Origin: Pseudomonas putida
Lineage (GTDB): Bacteria; Pseudomonadota; Gammaproteobacteria; Pseudomonadales; Pseudomonadaceae
NCBI RefSeq assembly: GCF_002025705.1
Contig: NZ_CP018846.1
Coordinates: forward strand, 6,005,501 to 6,069,500
Length of the DNA: 64,000 bases
Direction of reading: 5' to 3'
Each line of letters starts with the position of its first letter. Position 1 is the stretch's first letter. Positions 18,633 through 26,824 of the stretch are shown piece after piece. Both the position numbers and the translations under genes were made by a program. The notes under the pieces are model-generated. The model searched no databases. It was given only the letters and a program-made list of their open reading frames with translations, and was not told the DNA's origin.

Positions 18633-20039
18633 ATGCGCCTTGTAGCAACCGTGGCCGGCCTCGCGCTGGCGCTTACCGGCCTGAATGCCAGCGCCGAAAC
18701 CATCCGCATCGCCATCGGCACCCAGGACACCACCATCAATTGCGCCACCGGCGGCCTGCTGATCCGTGAACTGGGCCTGCTCGACAAGTACCTGCCGCAC
18801 GATGGCAAGTACAAGGATGCCCATTACCAGGTGGAGTGGAAAAACTTTACCAGCGGCGCGCCGCTGACCAACGAGATGGTCGCTGGCAAGCTCGACTTCG
18901 GCGCCATGGCCGATTTCCCCGGCTCGTTCAATGGCGTTGCGCACCTGGATGCCGGCAAGCGCAGCCTGTTCATCAGTGTGCTCTCGGGCAGTGTGCATGG
19001 CAGCGGCAACGGCATCGTCGTACCGGCGGCATCCAAGGTGCAGTCGCTGGCTGAGCTCAAGGGCAAGACCATTTCCGTGCCGTTCGCCTCCACCGCCCAC
19101 GGTATGCTGTTGCGCGCCGTCGCGGCCCAGGGCTGGGACCCGCAAAAGGACCTGCGGATCATCGCCCAGGCCCCGGAAATCGCCGGTTCCGCCTTGCGCA
19201 GCAACCGCATCGAGGCCCATGCCGACTTCGTGCCGTTCGCCGAGTTGTTCCCCAACCGCGGTTTTGCTCGCAAGATCTACGACGGTGCCCAGGCCAATGC
19301 GCCGACCTTCCACGGCGCCTTGGTCGATGCCGCTTATGCGAAGAAGTACCCGGAGGTGGTCACCGCCTACCTGCGCGCCAGCCTCGAAGCTGACCGCCTG
19401 ATCGCGGCCGAGCCGGAGAAGTACAGCGAGCTGATCGAGAAGGTCACTGGCATCGAGGCCGAGGTCAATTACCTGTTCCACGGCCCGCTCGGCCTGCAGA
19501 CTCGCGACCTGACCTGGAAGCCCGAATACCGCCAGGCGGTGGCCACGTCCATTGATACGCTGAAGTTGCTGAAGAAGACCGATCGTGGCCTCGACACCGA
19601 CCAGTTCATCGACGACCAGTACATCCGCGCCGCCTTCAAGCAGGCCGGCCTGGACTACGACAAGGCGCTGAAAAACTACGACCCATTGCCGCTCAAGGCC
19701 AACGACGCGCTCACTGGCAAGCCGATCACTGACTTCAGCCGCCTGGCGCAGATCTGGGTGCGCGGTGAAGACAAGGTACGCCACTACGCCTCGCCGGAAG
19801 CCGCCCTTGGCGCCCTGGCCCAGCTGGAGCAGGAAGGCAAGGACATCCGCGCCATCTATGCCCAGGCTGCCGACAGTGGCATCAAGCTGCTGGCCAACCA
19901 AGCCTGGTTTGTGCGCAACGCCAAGGGTGAGCTGGCCGCTTTCCTGCTCAAGGACCAGGCCGAGCAGTACGCCAAGGCCCATGGTGGTGAAGCGCTGGAC
20001 TTCGTCAGTGCCAACCAGAAGCTGGTTGCCCAGCGCTGA
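18633..20039 (+). CDS. ABC transporter substrate-binding protein, SsuA/NrtA-like
   Basis: 468 residues, long for this class (SsuA and TauA are about 320). Signal peptide MRLVATVAGLALALTGLNASA, then ETIRIAIGTQDTTINCATGGLLI. The SsuA/NrtA fold is suggested by KLDFGAMADFPGSFNGV, LAELKGKTISVPFASTAHGMLLRAVAAQGWD and FVPFAELFPNRGFARKIYDG. The additional C-terminal 120 residues (after about 340) have no recognised domain. The start was set at the signal peptide; the open frame upstream crosses the ferredoxin gene. It presumably binds the substrate of the system in the periplasm; identity unknown. Confidence 0.87.
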   Translation: MRLVATVAGLALALTGLNASAETIRIAIGTQDTTINCATGGLLIRELGLLDKYLPHDGKYKDAHYQVEWKNFTSGAPLTNEMVAGKLDFGAMADFPGSFNGVAHLDAGKRSLFISVLSGSVHGSGNGIVVPAASKVQSLAELKGKTISVPFASTAHGMLLRAVAAQGWDPQKDLRIIAQAPEIAGSALRSNRIEAHADFVPFAELFPNRGFARKIYDGAQANAPTFHGALVDAAYAKKYPEVVTAYLRASLEADRLIAAEPEKYSELIEKVTGIEAEVNYLFHGPLGLQTRDLTWKPEYRQAVATSIDTLKLLKKTDRGLDTDQFIDDQYIRAAFKQAGLDYDKALKNYDPLPLKANDALTGKPITDFSRLAQIWVRGEDKVRHYASPEAALGALAQLEQEGKDIRAIYAQAADSGIKLLANQAWFVRNAKGELAAFLLKDQAEQYAKAHGGEALDFVSANQKLVAQR

Positions 20040-20054
20040 CCGGGAGGTACCGAC

Positions 20055-20837
20055 ATGTCCCGCGACCTCAAGCGCTGGCCTGTGCGCCTGGTTTCGCTGC
20101 TGGCCTGCCTGCTGTTCTGGCAGGTTGCGGCCAGCGTCAAGCTGGACCTTGGCCTGCTGACCTTCACCTACGTTCCCACGCCGCAGGCGGTGCTGGAGGC
20201 GGCCTGGCAGTTGCTGACCAGCAATGCCCTGCTGGCGCACCTGGGCAGCAGCCTGTCGCGGGTGTTTGCCGGATATGCCGCTGCGGCACTGCTGGGTGTG
20301 GCCCTGGGCTTGCTGATCGGGCGCTCGAAATGGGCCGAGGACACCTTGCTGCCACCACTCGAAGTACTGCGGCCAATACCTGCGGTGGCGTGGATCCCGC
20401 TGGCGATCCTGATGTTCCCGTCGTCGGAGCTGTCGATGGTGTTCATCACCTTCACTGGTGCGCTGTTCCCGATCCTGCTCAATACCGTGCATGGCGCGGA
20501 GGCCGTCGACCCACGCCTGGTGGCTTCGGCGCGCAGCCTCGGTGCCGGGCGCTGGGCGATCCTGCGCGAAGTGATTTTGCCCGGCGCGCTGCCGAGCATC
20601 GTCACCGGCCTTGCCATCGGCATGGGCACTTCGTGGTTCTGCCTGGTTACCGCCGAAATGATCGCCGGGCAGTTCGGCATCGGTTACTACACCTGGGAGT
20701 CGTACACCTTGCAGAACTACCCGGACATCATCGTCGGCATGCTGCTGATCGGCGTGCTGGGCATGGGCAGCAGCGCACTGGTCAAGCGCCTCGGCGCATT
20801 CGCCACACCCTGGTACCGCACGCGGAGGGCCAGCTGA
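20055..20837 (+). CDS. ABC transporter permease, SsuC/TauC-like
   Basis: 260 residues, about six membrane helices. The EAA loop (GAEAVDPRLVASARSLGAGRWAILREVILPGALPSI, split over about 150-185) is of the nitrate/sulfonate/taurine class. GGGAGGTACC precedes the ATG. It follows the binding protein by 15 bases and its stop overlaps the ATPase start (ATGA). Forms the inner-membrane pore of the unit's importer. Confidence 0.9.
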   Translation: MSRDLKRWPVRLVSLLACLLFWQVAASVKLDLGLLTFTYVPTPQAVLEAAWQLLTSNALLAHLGSSLSRVFAGYAAAALLGVALGLLIGRSKWAEDTLLPPLEVLRPIPAVAWIPLAILMFPSSELSMVFITFTGALFPILLNTVHGAEAVDPRLVASARSLGAGRWAILREVILPGALPSIVTGLAIGMGTSWFCLVTAEMIAGQFGIGYYTWESYTLQNYPDIIVGMLLIGVLGMGSSALVKRLGAFATPWYRTRRAS

Positions 20838-21688
20838 TGAGCAGTTATCAACAGGTACCCGGGCGCATCGATGGGCACGGCCTGTCGATTCGACTGGGGC
20901 AGGGCCGCGAAGCCTTCGAGGCGGTGCAGGGCCTGGATTTTGCCGTGGAGCCGGGGGAGTTCGTCTGCATCCTCGGGCCGTCCGGCTGTGGCAAGTCGAC
21001 CTTGCTCGGCGCCCTGGCCGGGCACCTGGTGCCAAGCAGCGGCCAGTTGAGCGTGGATGGCCAGGCCATCGCCGGGCCGTCGCCGCAGCGCGGCATGGTG
21101 TTCCAGCACCACACCTTGCTGCCATGGCGCAGCGTGCTCGACAACGTCGCCTTCGGCCTGAAGATGCAAGGCCTGGGCAAGGCCGAACGCCGCCAGCAGG
21201 CACGCGAAATGCTGCAGCTGGTGGGCCTGGCCGACTTCGCCGAGCGCTGGCCCAGTCAATTGTCCGGTGGCATGCAGCAGCGCGCCGAAATTGCCCGGGT
21301 GCTGATCAACCGCCCGCGCCTGCTGTTGATGGACGAGCCTTTCGGTGCCCTGGATGCGCAAACCCGTTCGCGTATGCAAGAGCTGCTGCTGGATATCTGG
21401 GCGCGCATCCACACCACCGTGGTGTTCGTCACCCATGACATCGACGAAGCCTTGTTCCTGGCCGACCGCATTCTGGTAATGAGCCCGCGTCCCGGTCGCT
21501 TTATCGAGGACCTGCGCCTGGACTTTGCGCGCCCACGTCGCGCCAGCCTGCTGACCAGCCCTGAATTCACCCACCTGAAACGCCATTGCCTGGCCTTGCT
21601 GCGCCATGAAGAGGGCCGCGAACTGCCGCGCCTGACGCCGCTCGGCCTGCCAGCCACCGACCATCCGCCGCTAAGGATCGCGCTATGA
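20837..21688 (+). CDS. ABC transporter ATP-binding protein, SsuB/TauB-like
   Basis: 283 residues. Walker A GPSGCGKST (about 48-56), Q-loop MVFQHHTLLPW, signature LSGGMQQRAEIARVL, Walker B LLLMDEPFGALD and H-loop VFVTHDIDEA are intact. The C-terminal 40 residues extend slightly past the usual SsuB end. Four-base overlaps with the permease before it and the HEAT protein after it show tight coupling. Confidence 0.9.
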   Translation: MSSYQQVPGRIDGHGLSIRLGQGREAFEAVQGLDFAVEPGEFVCILGPSGCGKSTLLGALAGHLVPSSGQLSVDGQAIAGPSPQRGMVFQHHTLLPWRSVLDNVAFGLKMQGLGKAERRQQAREMLQLVGLADFAERWPSQLSGGMQQRAEIARVLINRPRLLLMDEPFGALDAQTRSRMQELLLDIWARIHTTVVFVTHDIDEALFLADRILVMSPRPGRFIEDLRLDFARPRRASLLTSPEFTHLKRHCLALLRHEEGRELPRLTPLGLPATDHPPLRIAL

Positions 21689-22650
21689 CTGCACGAAACA
21701 CCGACAACCGCGAAATTCTCCAATTGCTGCCACGCCTGGAAGCCGACGACGCGGGCGTGCGACGCATTGCCTTGATCGAACTGGCCGACCTTGAAGACCC
21801 CGATGCCTTGCCCTGGCTGACCGATGCTGTGCTGGTCGACAGCGCCGATGAGGTGCGCGCCGAAGCCGCACGGTTGCTGGAGGCCTGGGAGGAACCTGAA
21901 GTGGTTCAGGCATTGTGCGCCGCGCTGGCCGATGCTGCCGAAGCGGTCCGCCTGGCGGCGGCGCAGAGCCTCAGCGAGCTCAAGAGCCCGGAGGCCGGGC
22001 AGCTGATTCTGCCGTGGGTCGGCCATGCCGAGGCTTTCGTGCGCGCCAGTGCCTTGCGTGCCCTGCGGGAGCTGCGCCTGGAGGACGCCGCGCAACCGGC
22101 ACTGCAGGCGCTTCGGGATGAGGACGCCGCAGTGCGCCGGGAGGCCGTGGGCATTCTTGGCTGGCTCAAGCACGAGCCAGCGCTGCCGGCCTTGGCCTTG
22201 CTGGCCGAGCGCGAGCCGGACACTGATGTCCGCCGCGCCGCCATCGGCGCCCTGGGGCTGGCCCGGGATAGCCAAGTGTTGCCGGCGCTGGTCAGCGCCT
22301 TGAGCGACCCGGCCTGGCAGGTGCGCGAGGAAGCCGCCACGACCTTGGGCAAGGTAGGCCACGCACAGGCCGGCCCGGCCCTGGTGGCTGCGCTGGGCGA
22401 TGGCTTCTGGCAGGTGCGCCTGCGTGCAGCGCGTTCATTGGGCCGGTTGCGCCATGCCGAAGCGTTGGAAGCATTGGCTGAGTTGCTCGGTCACGGTATC
22501 GCCAACCTGCGCAAGGAAGCCGCGTTGGCGCTGGGCGAACTCGGCCAGGCTCGGGCTTTGCCTGCGTTGCAGGCGGCGCAAGCGGATAGTGACCCAGAAG
22601 TGCGCAAGGCAGTACGCATCGCCCTGACGCAGTTGCGTGGGGCTGCCTGA
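21685..22650 (+). CDS. HEAT-repeat protein (PBS-lyase-like repeats)
   Basis: 321 residues composed of about nine helical repeats of about 30 residues, for example DPAWQVREEAATTLGKVGHAQAG and DGFWQVRLRAARSLGRLRHAEAL. This is the PBS-lyase HEAT type used for protein-protein contact or cofactor-protein assembly. No catalytic motif is visible. It overlaps the ATPase and DUF971 genes by four and one bases, so it belongs to the same unit. A role as scaffold or assembly factor for the flavoprotein-ferredoxin pair is possible but unproven. Confidence 0.85.
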   Translation: MTARNTDNREILQLLPRLEADDAGVRRIALIELADLEDPDALPWLTDAVLVDSADEVRAEAARLLEAWEEPEVVQALCAALADAAEAVRLAAAQSLSELKSPEAGQLILPWVGHAEAFVRASALRALRELRLEDAAQPALQALRDEDAAVRREAVGILGWLKHEPALPALALLAEREPDTDVRRAAIGALGLARDSQVLPALVSALSDPAWQVREEAATTLGKVGHAQAGPALVAALGDGFWQVRLRAARSLGRLRHAEALEALAELLGHGIANLRKEAALALGELGQARALPALQAAQADSDPEVRKAVRIALTQLRGAA

Positions 22651-22943
22651 TGGAGGCGCCGAGCGCGATTCGCAACCAGCGTGGGCCTGGCTTGCTGGCC
22701 CTGCAATGGGCCGATGCCGAGGCGATCATCAGCCATGCCCGCCTGCGCGGCGCCTGCCCCTGCTCGCAATGCCGGGCGGCGGGCTTGCAGGGGCGGCTGT
22801 CAGTGGTCAGGGACGATGTGCGCGTCGAGCGGGTGGTGGCGCAGGGGTACGGCGTGCAGTTGGTGTTCAGCGATGGGCATGAGCGGGGCATCTATCCCTG
22901 GGCCTACCTGCGCACGCTTGGCGAGCCAGCACCGGCCTTGTAG
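22650..22943 (+). CDS. DUF971 (GBBH-like N-terminal domain) protein
   Basis: 97 residues. The DUF971 signature is clear: ACPCSQCR (about 33-40) and FSDGHERGIYPWAYLRTL (about 72-89). The same domain forms the zinc-binding N-terminus of gamma-butyrobetaine hydroxylase and occurs alone in bacteria, often near iron-sulfur proteins. Here it closes the eight-gene unit. Its stop codon (TAG, 22941-22943) lies within the first REP copy of the following pair. Confidence 0.85.
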   Translation: MEAPSAIRNQRGPGLLALQWADAEAIISHARLRGACPCSQCRAAGLQGRLSVVRDDVRVERVVAQGYGVQLVFSDGHERGIYPWAYLRTLGEPAPAL

Positions 22944-23026
22944 GAGCGGCTTCAGCCGCGAAGCAGGCGGCGCGGTAGATGGCACCGGCTTTGCCGGTGT
23001 TCGCGGCTCAAGCCGCTCCTACAGGG
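22936..23026. repeat. REP pair, family D, supplying stop codons to both flanking genes
   Basis: CCTTGTAGGAGCGGCTTCAG and the inverted copy ending at 23026 flank a spacer with GGCACCGGC-TTT-GCCGGTG. The TAG in each TGTAGGAGC is the stop codon: 22941-22943 for the DUF971 gene and 23019-23021 (minus) for atsC. Confidence 0.88.
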
Positions 23027-23882
23027 CGATCAACTCGGGCCTCAGGCCCTCTACCCGGCGCGCCGGTGGTGGCAGGTAACCGCCATCACCGGTGATCTGA
23101 TGCAGGACCTTTTCGCGCAGCCCATGCAACGCCACACCCGTGCGCAGGCGTGGATGCGGCAGGTCGACTTCCACTACCGACTTGATTCGTCCGGGGCGCG
23201 GCTCCAGCACCACTACGCGGTCGGCGAGGTAGGTGGCTTCTTCGGCATCATGGGTCACCAGCAAGGTGGTGATACCGGCGCGCTCGCGGATGGCCAGCAG
23301 TTCGTCCTGGAGTTGCTGGCGGGTCAGCGCATCGAGTGCGCCGAAGGGCTCGTCGAGCAACAGGATGCGCGGGCTTGCCACCAGGCCACGGGCAATCGCC
23401 ACGCGCTGGGCCATGCCGCCAGAGAGCTGGTGCGGGTAAGCCGACTCGAAACCGACCAGGCCCACCAGTTGCACGAACTCGTGCACACGCCGGGCGCGTT
23501 CGCCCTGGGTCAACTGTTCATTGACCAGGCCCAGGCCGATGTTCTGCTCTACCGTCAGCCAGGGGAACAAGCGGTGCTCCTGAAAGACGATGCCGCGCTC
23601 GCCGCCGATGCCACTGACCGCCTGGCCATCGACGCGGATACTGCCGCTGTAGTCGGTGTCCAGCCCGACCAGCAGGCGCAGCAGGGTCGACTTGCCGCAG
23701 CCCGAGGCGCCGACAATGGCGATGAACTCGCCTTCGTTGATGGCCAGGTTGAAATTGCGGATGGCCTCGAAGGGCTGGCCATCGACGCTGAAGACTTTGC
23801 CGACGCCTTCGAAGCTGACCAGCGGCGGCGTGGTGTCGGCCTGATTGGCCGCGAGCAGGTGTGAAGCATTGAAGGCGTTCAT
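23019..23882 (-). CDS. atsC: AtsC, ATP-binding protein of the sulfate-ester importer
   Basis: 287 residues. Walker A GASGCGKST (about 62-70), Q-loop IVFQEHRLFPW, signature LSGGMAQRVAIARGL, Walker B ILLLDEPFGALD and the H-loop LLVTHDAEEA are all present. It is of the SsuB/TauB class. The start overlaps the atsB stop (ATGA). Named from the atsBC genes of P. putida S-313, whose neighbours atsR, atsK, sftR, sftP and astA are also here; the name rests on this context. Confidence 0.85.
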   Translation of the reverse strand: MNAFNASHLLAANQADTTPPLVSFEGVGKVFSVDGQPFEAIRNFNLAINEGEFIAIVGASGCGKSTLLRLLVGLDTDYSGSIRVDGQAVSGIGGERGIVFQEHRLFPWLTVEQNIGLGLVNEQLTQGERARRVHEFVQLVGLVGFESAYPHQLSGGMAQRVAIARGLVASPRILLLDEPFGALDALTRQQLQDELLAIRERAGITTLLVTHDAEEATYLADRVVVLEPRPGRIKSVVEVDLPHPRLRTGVALHGLREKVLHQITGDGGYLPPPARRVEGLRPELIAL

Positions 23883-25453
23883 GCGGTTCTCCAGCGCGTG
23901 GCGCGTGATTCGAGGCGTTGACCGAGGGTGCCGAGCAAGGCACCGACCAGGCCGATCAGGAGCATGGCGGCCATGACCTGGTCCATGCGGAACAGTTGCT
24001 GGGCGCCGATCATCAGGCTGGCAATGCCGCCGTCCGAGGGCATGAAGTACTCGGCGCCGATGGTGCCGAGCCAGGCGTATATCAGCGACAGGCGCAGGCC
24101 GGCAAAGATGGCCGGTGCGGCCCCCGGCAACACCAGCAGACGCAGGCGTTGCCACAGGTTCAGGCGTAGTGTGCGGGCCGCTTCGCCCAGTTGTGGCGAC
24201 AGGCTGGCGATACCCCGCTGGGTGGCGATCAGCAGCGGGAAGAAGGCAGCCAGGCCGACGAACACGTTCTTGGCCCCTTCGCCCAGGCCGAACCAGGCGG
24301 TGAGCAAGGGGACCCAGGCGAATAGCGCCACTTGGCGCAGGGCCGACAGGCTTGGCCCGAAAAGGCGTTCGGCATTGTGGGAAAGCCCCAACAGCAGCCC
24401 GCTCAGCAAGCCGGCGCTGCCACCCAGGAGCAGGCCGGTCAGGGTGCGCTGCAGACTCAGCAGCATGGCCTCTGGCAGCGAGCCATCGGCCAGGCCGCTG
24501 AACAGGGTGCGCAGTACGTCCAGTGGTGAAGTGAGGATGTTCGGGTCGATCCAGCCGAAGCTGTTGCTCGCCTGCCACAGAGCAAGCAGAGCTGCCGGTA
24601 ACAGCAGGCTTTGCCAGCCCCGTGGAATGGGCCCGCGCTGTTGTTCGCCAGTGGCCGGTTGCGGCCAGTGCAGCAGGCGCTTTTCCATGGCCGAGAAGCC
24701 ACGTTCCAGCAGCGCGCCGACCAGGCCGATCACCAGGATGCACAGCAGCACCAGGTCGAGCATGAACAACTGCCGGCCCCAGACCATCAGGTAGCCGATG
24801 CCTTCGCTGGAGGCAAGCAACTCAACGGCCAGCAACGAGGTCCAGCCAGTCGCCAGGGCCAGTCGCACACCGGTCAGAAAGGCGGGCAGGGCGGCGGGCA
24901 GCAGCAGGCGCAGGAACAGCAGGTGGCGTGGCAGGCGCAAGGCAGCGGCGGCTTCGCGCAGCTTGGGCTGGGCATCGCGCACGCCGACCAGGGTATGCAA
25001 GGTGACCGGTACCACCACAGCCTTCACCAGCACCACCAGCTTGAGCAGCTCGCCGATGCCGAAGAACAGCATGAACAGCGGGATCCAGGCCAGGGTGGGG
25101 ATTTGCGCCAGGGCCACGAAGGTTGGCAGCACCAAGGTCTGCGCATGGCGTGAGGTGCCCAGCCAGGTGCCGAGCAGCAAACCGCTGCCGATGCCCGCCA
25201 GCAGCCCCCAGAACAGCCGTTGCAGGCTTATCCATAAGTGCCCCCAGAGCTCGCCGGAGCCGAACTCCAGCGCGCTCTGCCACACCAGCGAAGGTGCTGG
25301 CAGGATCTGCTCGCTCATCCAGTGCTGCCGGCTCGCCACCACCCATAGAACGGCAAGCGTCACCGGCACCAGGTAGGAGCGGCCTTGTGTCGCGAAAGGG
25401 CCGCGCAGCGGCCCCAACTGCCACCACGATCTCCTGCTAAGAACTCCATTCAT
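23879..25453 (-). CDS. atsB: AtsB, fused two-domain ABC permease
   Basis: 524 residues: two complete SsuC-like permease domains in one chain. Domain 1 is about 25-265, with the EAA loop GVRDAQPKLREAAAALRLPR. Domain 2 is about 285-520, with GIASLSPQLGEAARTLRLNL. A single polypeptide can therefore replace the usual homodimer. ATG 25453 is chosen (GAGAG upstream); a TTG at 25477 would add eight residues. Residues about 14-27 (LGPLRGPFATQGRSYL) are encoded by a REP element, so the N-terminus was remodelled. Divergent from atsR. Confidence 0.88.
   Translation of the reverse strand: MNGVLSRRSWWQLGPLRGPFATQGRSYLVPVTLAVLWVVASRQHWMSEQILPAPSLVWQSALEFGSGELWGHLWISLQRLFWGLLAGIGSGLLLGTWLGTSRHAQTLVLPTFVALAQIPTLAWIPLFMLFFGIGELLKLVVLVKAVVVPVTLHTLVGVRDAQPKLREAAAALRLPRHLLFLRLLLPAALPAFLTGVRLALATGWTSLLAVELLASSEGIGYLMVWGRQLFMLDLVLLCILVIGLVGALLERGFSAMEKRLLHWPQPATGEQQRGPIPRGWQSLLLPAALLALWQASNSFGWIDPNILTSPLDVLRTLFSGLADGSLPEAMLLSLQRTLTGLLLGGSAGLLSGLLLGLSHNAERLFGPSLSALRQVALFAWVPLLTAWFGLGEGAKNVFVGLAAFFPLLIATQRGIASLSPQLGEAARTLRLNLWQRLRLLVLPGAAPAIFAGLRLSLIYAWLGTIGAEYFMPSDGGIASLMIGAQQLFRMDQVMAAMLLIGLVGALLGTLGQRLESRATRWRTA
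25372..25414. repeat. REP unit, family B, inside the atsB coding sequence
   Basis: GTAGGAGCGGCCTTGTGTCG, CGAAA and GGGCCGCGCAGCGGCCCC follow one another, the same unit found in the gaps at 27737-27855 and 55544-55662. Here it is read in frame as the cytoplasmic N-terminus of AtsB, just before the first membrane helix. Confidence 0.85.
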
Positions 25454-25750
25454 CGGCCATCTCTCGAAGCGTTCCAATGTTATTCACTTAAGGAATTAAA
25501 AATTAACGAAAGTGACTTTCAAGAGATAAGAGCATGCAAACCATGCATGCGTAACCCCTGCACCATTGCGTTTTGCTCATATTTTCCATGCGTTTCTCGC
25601 AAGCCGCCCCGCGCCCCGCATGAATCCTCATTTATGACTTTCAGTTACTAAAAAATGAAGTTTTGATCTTTGTAGGTTCTAACCAGACCTGCCTAGCTTC
25701 TGGCCAAAGCGCCGGCCATCGCCGGTGGCAGCCTGCCAAGGAGCCTTGCC
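25454..25750. promoter_or_regulatory. AT-rich divergent promoter region atsB/atsR
   Basis: About 300 bases without a gene, strikingly AT-rich between 25480 and 25680. TTATTC (25480-25485) and GGAAT (25492-25496) form an inverted pair near atsB. TTTCAGTTACTAAAAAATG lies nearer atsR. AAGGAG precedes atsR. Binding sites for CysB and SftR are expected here by analogy with sulfur-starvation genes; no exact box is proven. Confidence 0.55.
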
Positions 25751-26788
25751 ATGAAAACCCCACTGCGCCACTTGATTACCGCTCTCGGTCTGGCCTTCAC
25801 CCTGAGCGCTCACGCTACCGAGCCGGCCAAACCCGAGAGCATCCGCATCGCCGTGCCCGACCTCAGCGCTGGCAGCAAGCACAGTGCTGGCGGCGTGGTC
25901 GATGTGCTGCGTGACCAGCAACTGCTGGAGAAGGAGTTCGCCAAAGACGGCATCCGTATCGACTGGCACTTCTTCAAGGGCGCAGGTCCTGTGGTCAACG
26001 AAGCCTTGGCCAACGGCCAGGCCGACTTCGCCTACCTGGGCGACCTGGCGGCGATCGTCGGCAAGGCCAACGGCCTCGACACCCGCGTGTTGTCTGCCGG
26101 CGTGCGTGGGGTGAAGAGTTATCTGGGCGTGGTGCCGGGCTCCGGCATCAAGACCCTGCACGACCTCAAGGGCAAGCGTGTGGCGGTATTCCGCGGTACC
26201 GCCAACCAGTTGTCGTTCGCCAGCGCGTTGGCCAGCCAAGGGTTGTCCGAGCGCGACCTGAAAGTGATCAACCTGGACTTCAACGCTGCCAACGCTGCCC
26301 TGGCCGCCAAGCAGATCGACGCCACCTGGGGCTTGTCCAACCTGCTGTCGCTGCGTGAGCGCGGGCTGGTTGAGCTGCCGGTCAACTCCCGCGACCTGGA
26401 AGGTGCCGGCAGCACCCAGGCGGTATTGCTTGGCACGGGCGATTTCATCCGCAAATACCCCGAGCTGGTGCAGCGCCTGGTCAATGCCCAGGAGCAGGCC
26501 GCCAGCTGGCTGCGCGACGAGCACAACCGCGATGCTTTCGTCGACCTGGTGGCAAGCAACGCCAACTGGCCACGCAGCATCCTCAGCGATGACCTGGCCA
26601 AGGAAGACCTTGCCCATTACTTCGACCCACGGCTGGACGCCGGCTTCGTCGCCCAACTGCAGCAGGGCGTCGACCTGGCCGCCCGCGAGCGCTTGATCCG
26701 CCGTGGCTTCCAGGTTTCCGAGTGGATCGAACCACGCTTCCTCGATGCCGCGCTGCAACACCAACAGGCCGTGCAGGCCGCCCGCTGA
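25751..26788 (+). CDS. atsR: AtsR, periplasmic sulfate-ester-binding protein
   Basis: 345 residues. Signal peptide MKTPLRHLITALGLAFTLSAHA, then a SsuA-like solute-binding domain with GQADFAYLGDLAAIVGKAN, TLHDLKGKRVAVFRGTANQLSF and AKQIDATWGLSNLL. It would deliver alkyl sulfate esters to AtsBC. AAGGAG lies eight bases before the ATG. It is 36 bases upstream of atsK on the same strand, so an atsRK transcript is likely, divergent from atsBC. Confidence 0.85.
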   Translation: MKTPLRHLITALGLAFTLSAHATEPAKPESIRIAVPDLSAGSKHSAGGVVDVLRDQQLLEKEFAKDGIRIDWHFFKGAGPVVNEALANGQADFAYLGDLAAIVGKANGLDTRVLSAGVRGVKSYLGVVPGSGIKTLHDLKGKRVAVFRGTANQLSFASALASQGLSERDLKVINLDFNAANAALAAKQIDATWGLSNLLSLRERGLVELPVNSRDLEGAGSTQAVLLGTGDFIRKYPELVQRLVNAQEQAASWLRDEHNRDAFVDLVASNANWPRSILSDDLAKEDLAHYFDPRLDAGFVAQLQQGVDLAARERLIRRGFQVSEWIEPRFLDAALQHQQAVQAAR

Positions 26789-26824
26789 ACCCTCAAACCG
26801 ACCATGACCGCAAGGACCACGACC

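Noticed and set aside
18414..21203. 929-codon frame antisense to the ABC transporter genes
   Set aside because: Residues are low-complexity Arg/Ala/Gly/Gln without domains, and the sense genes are clear.
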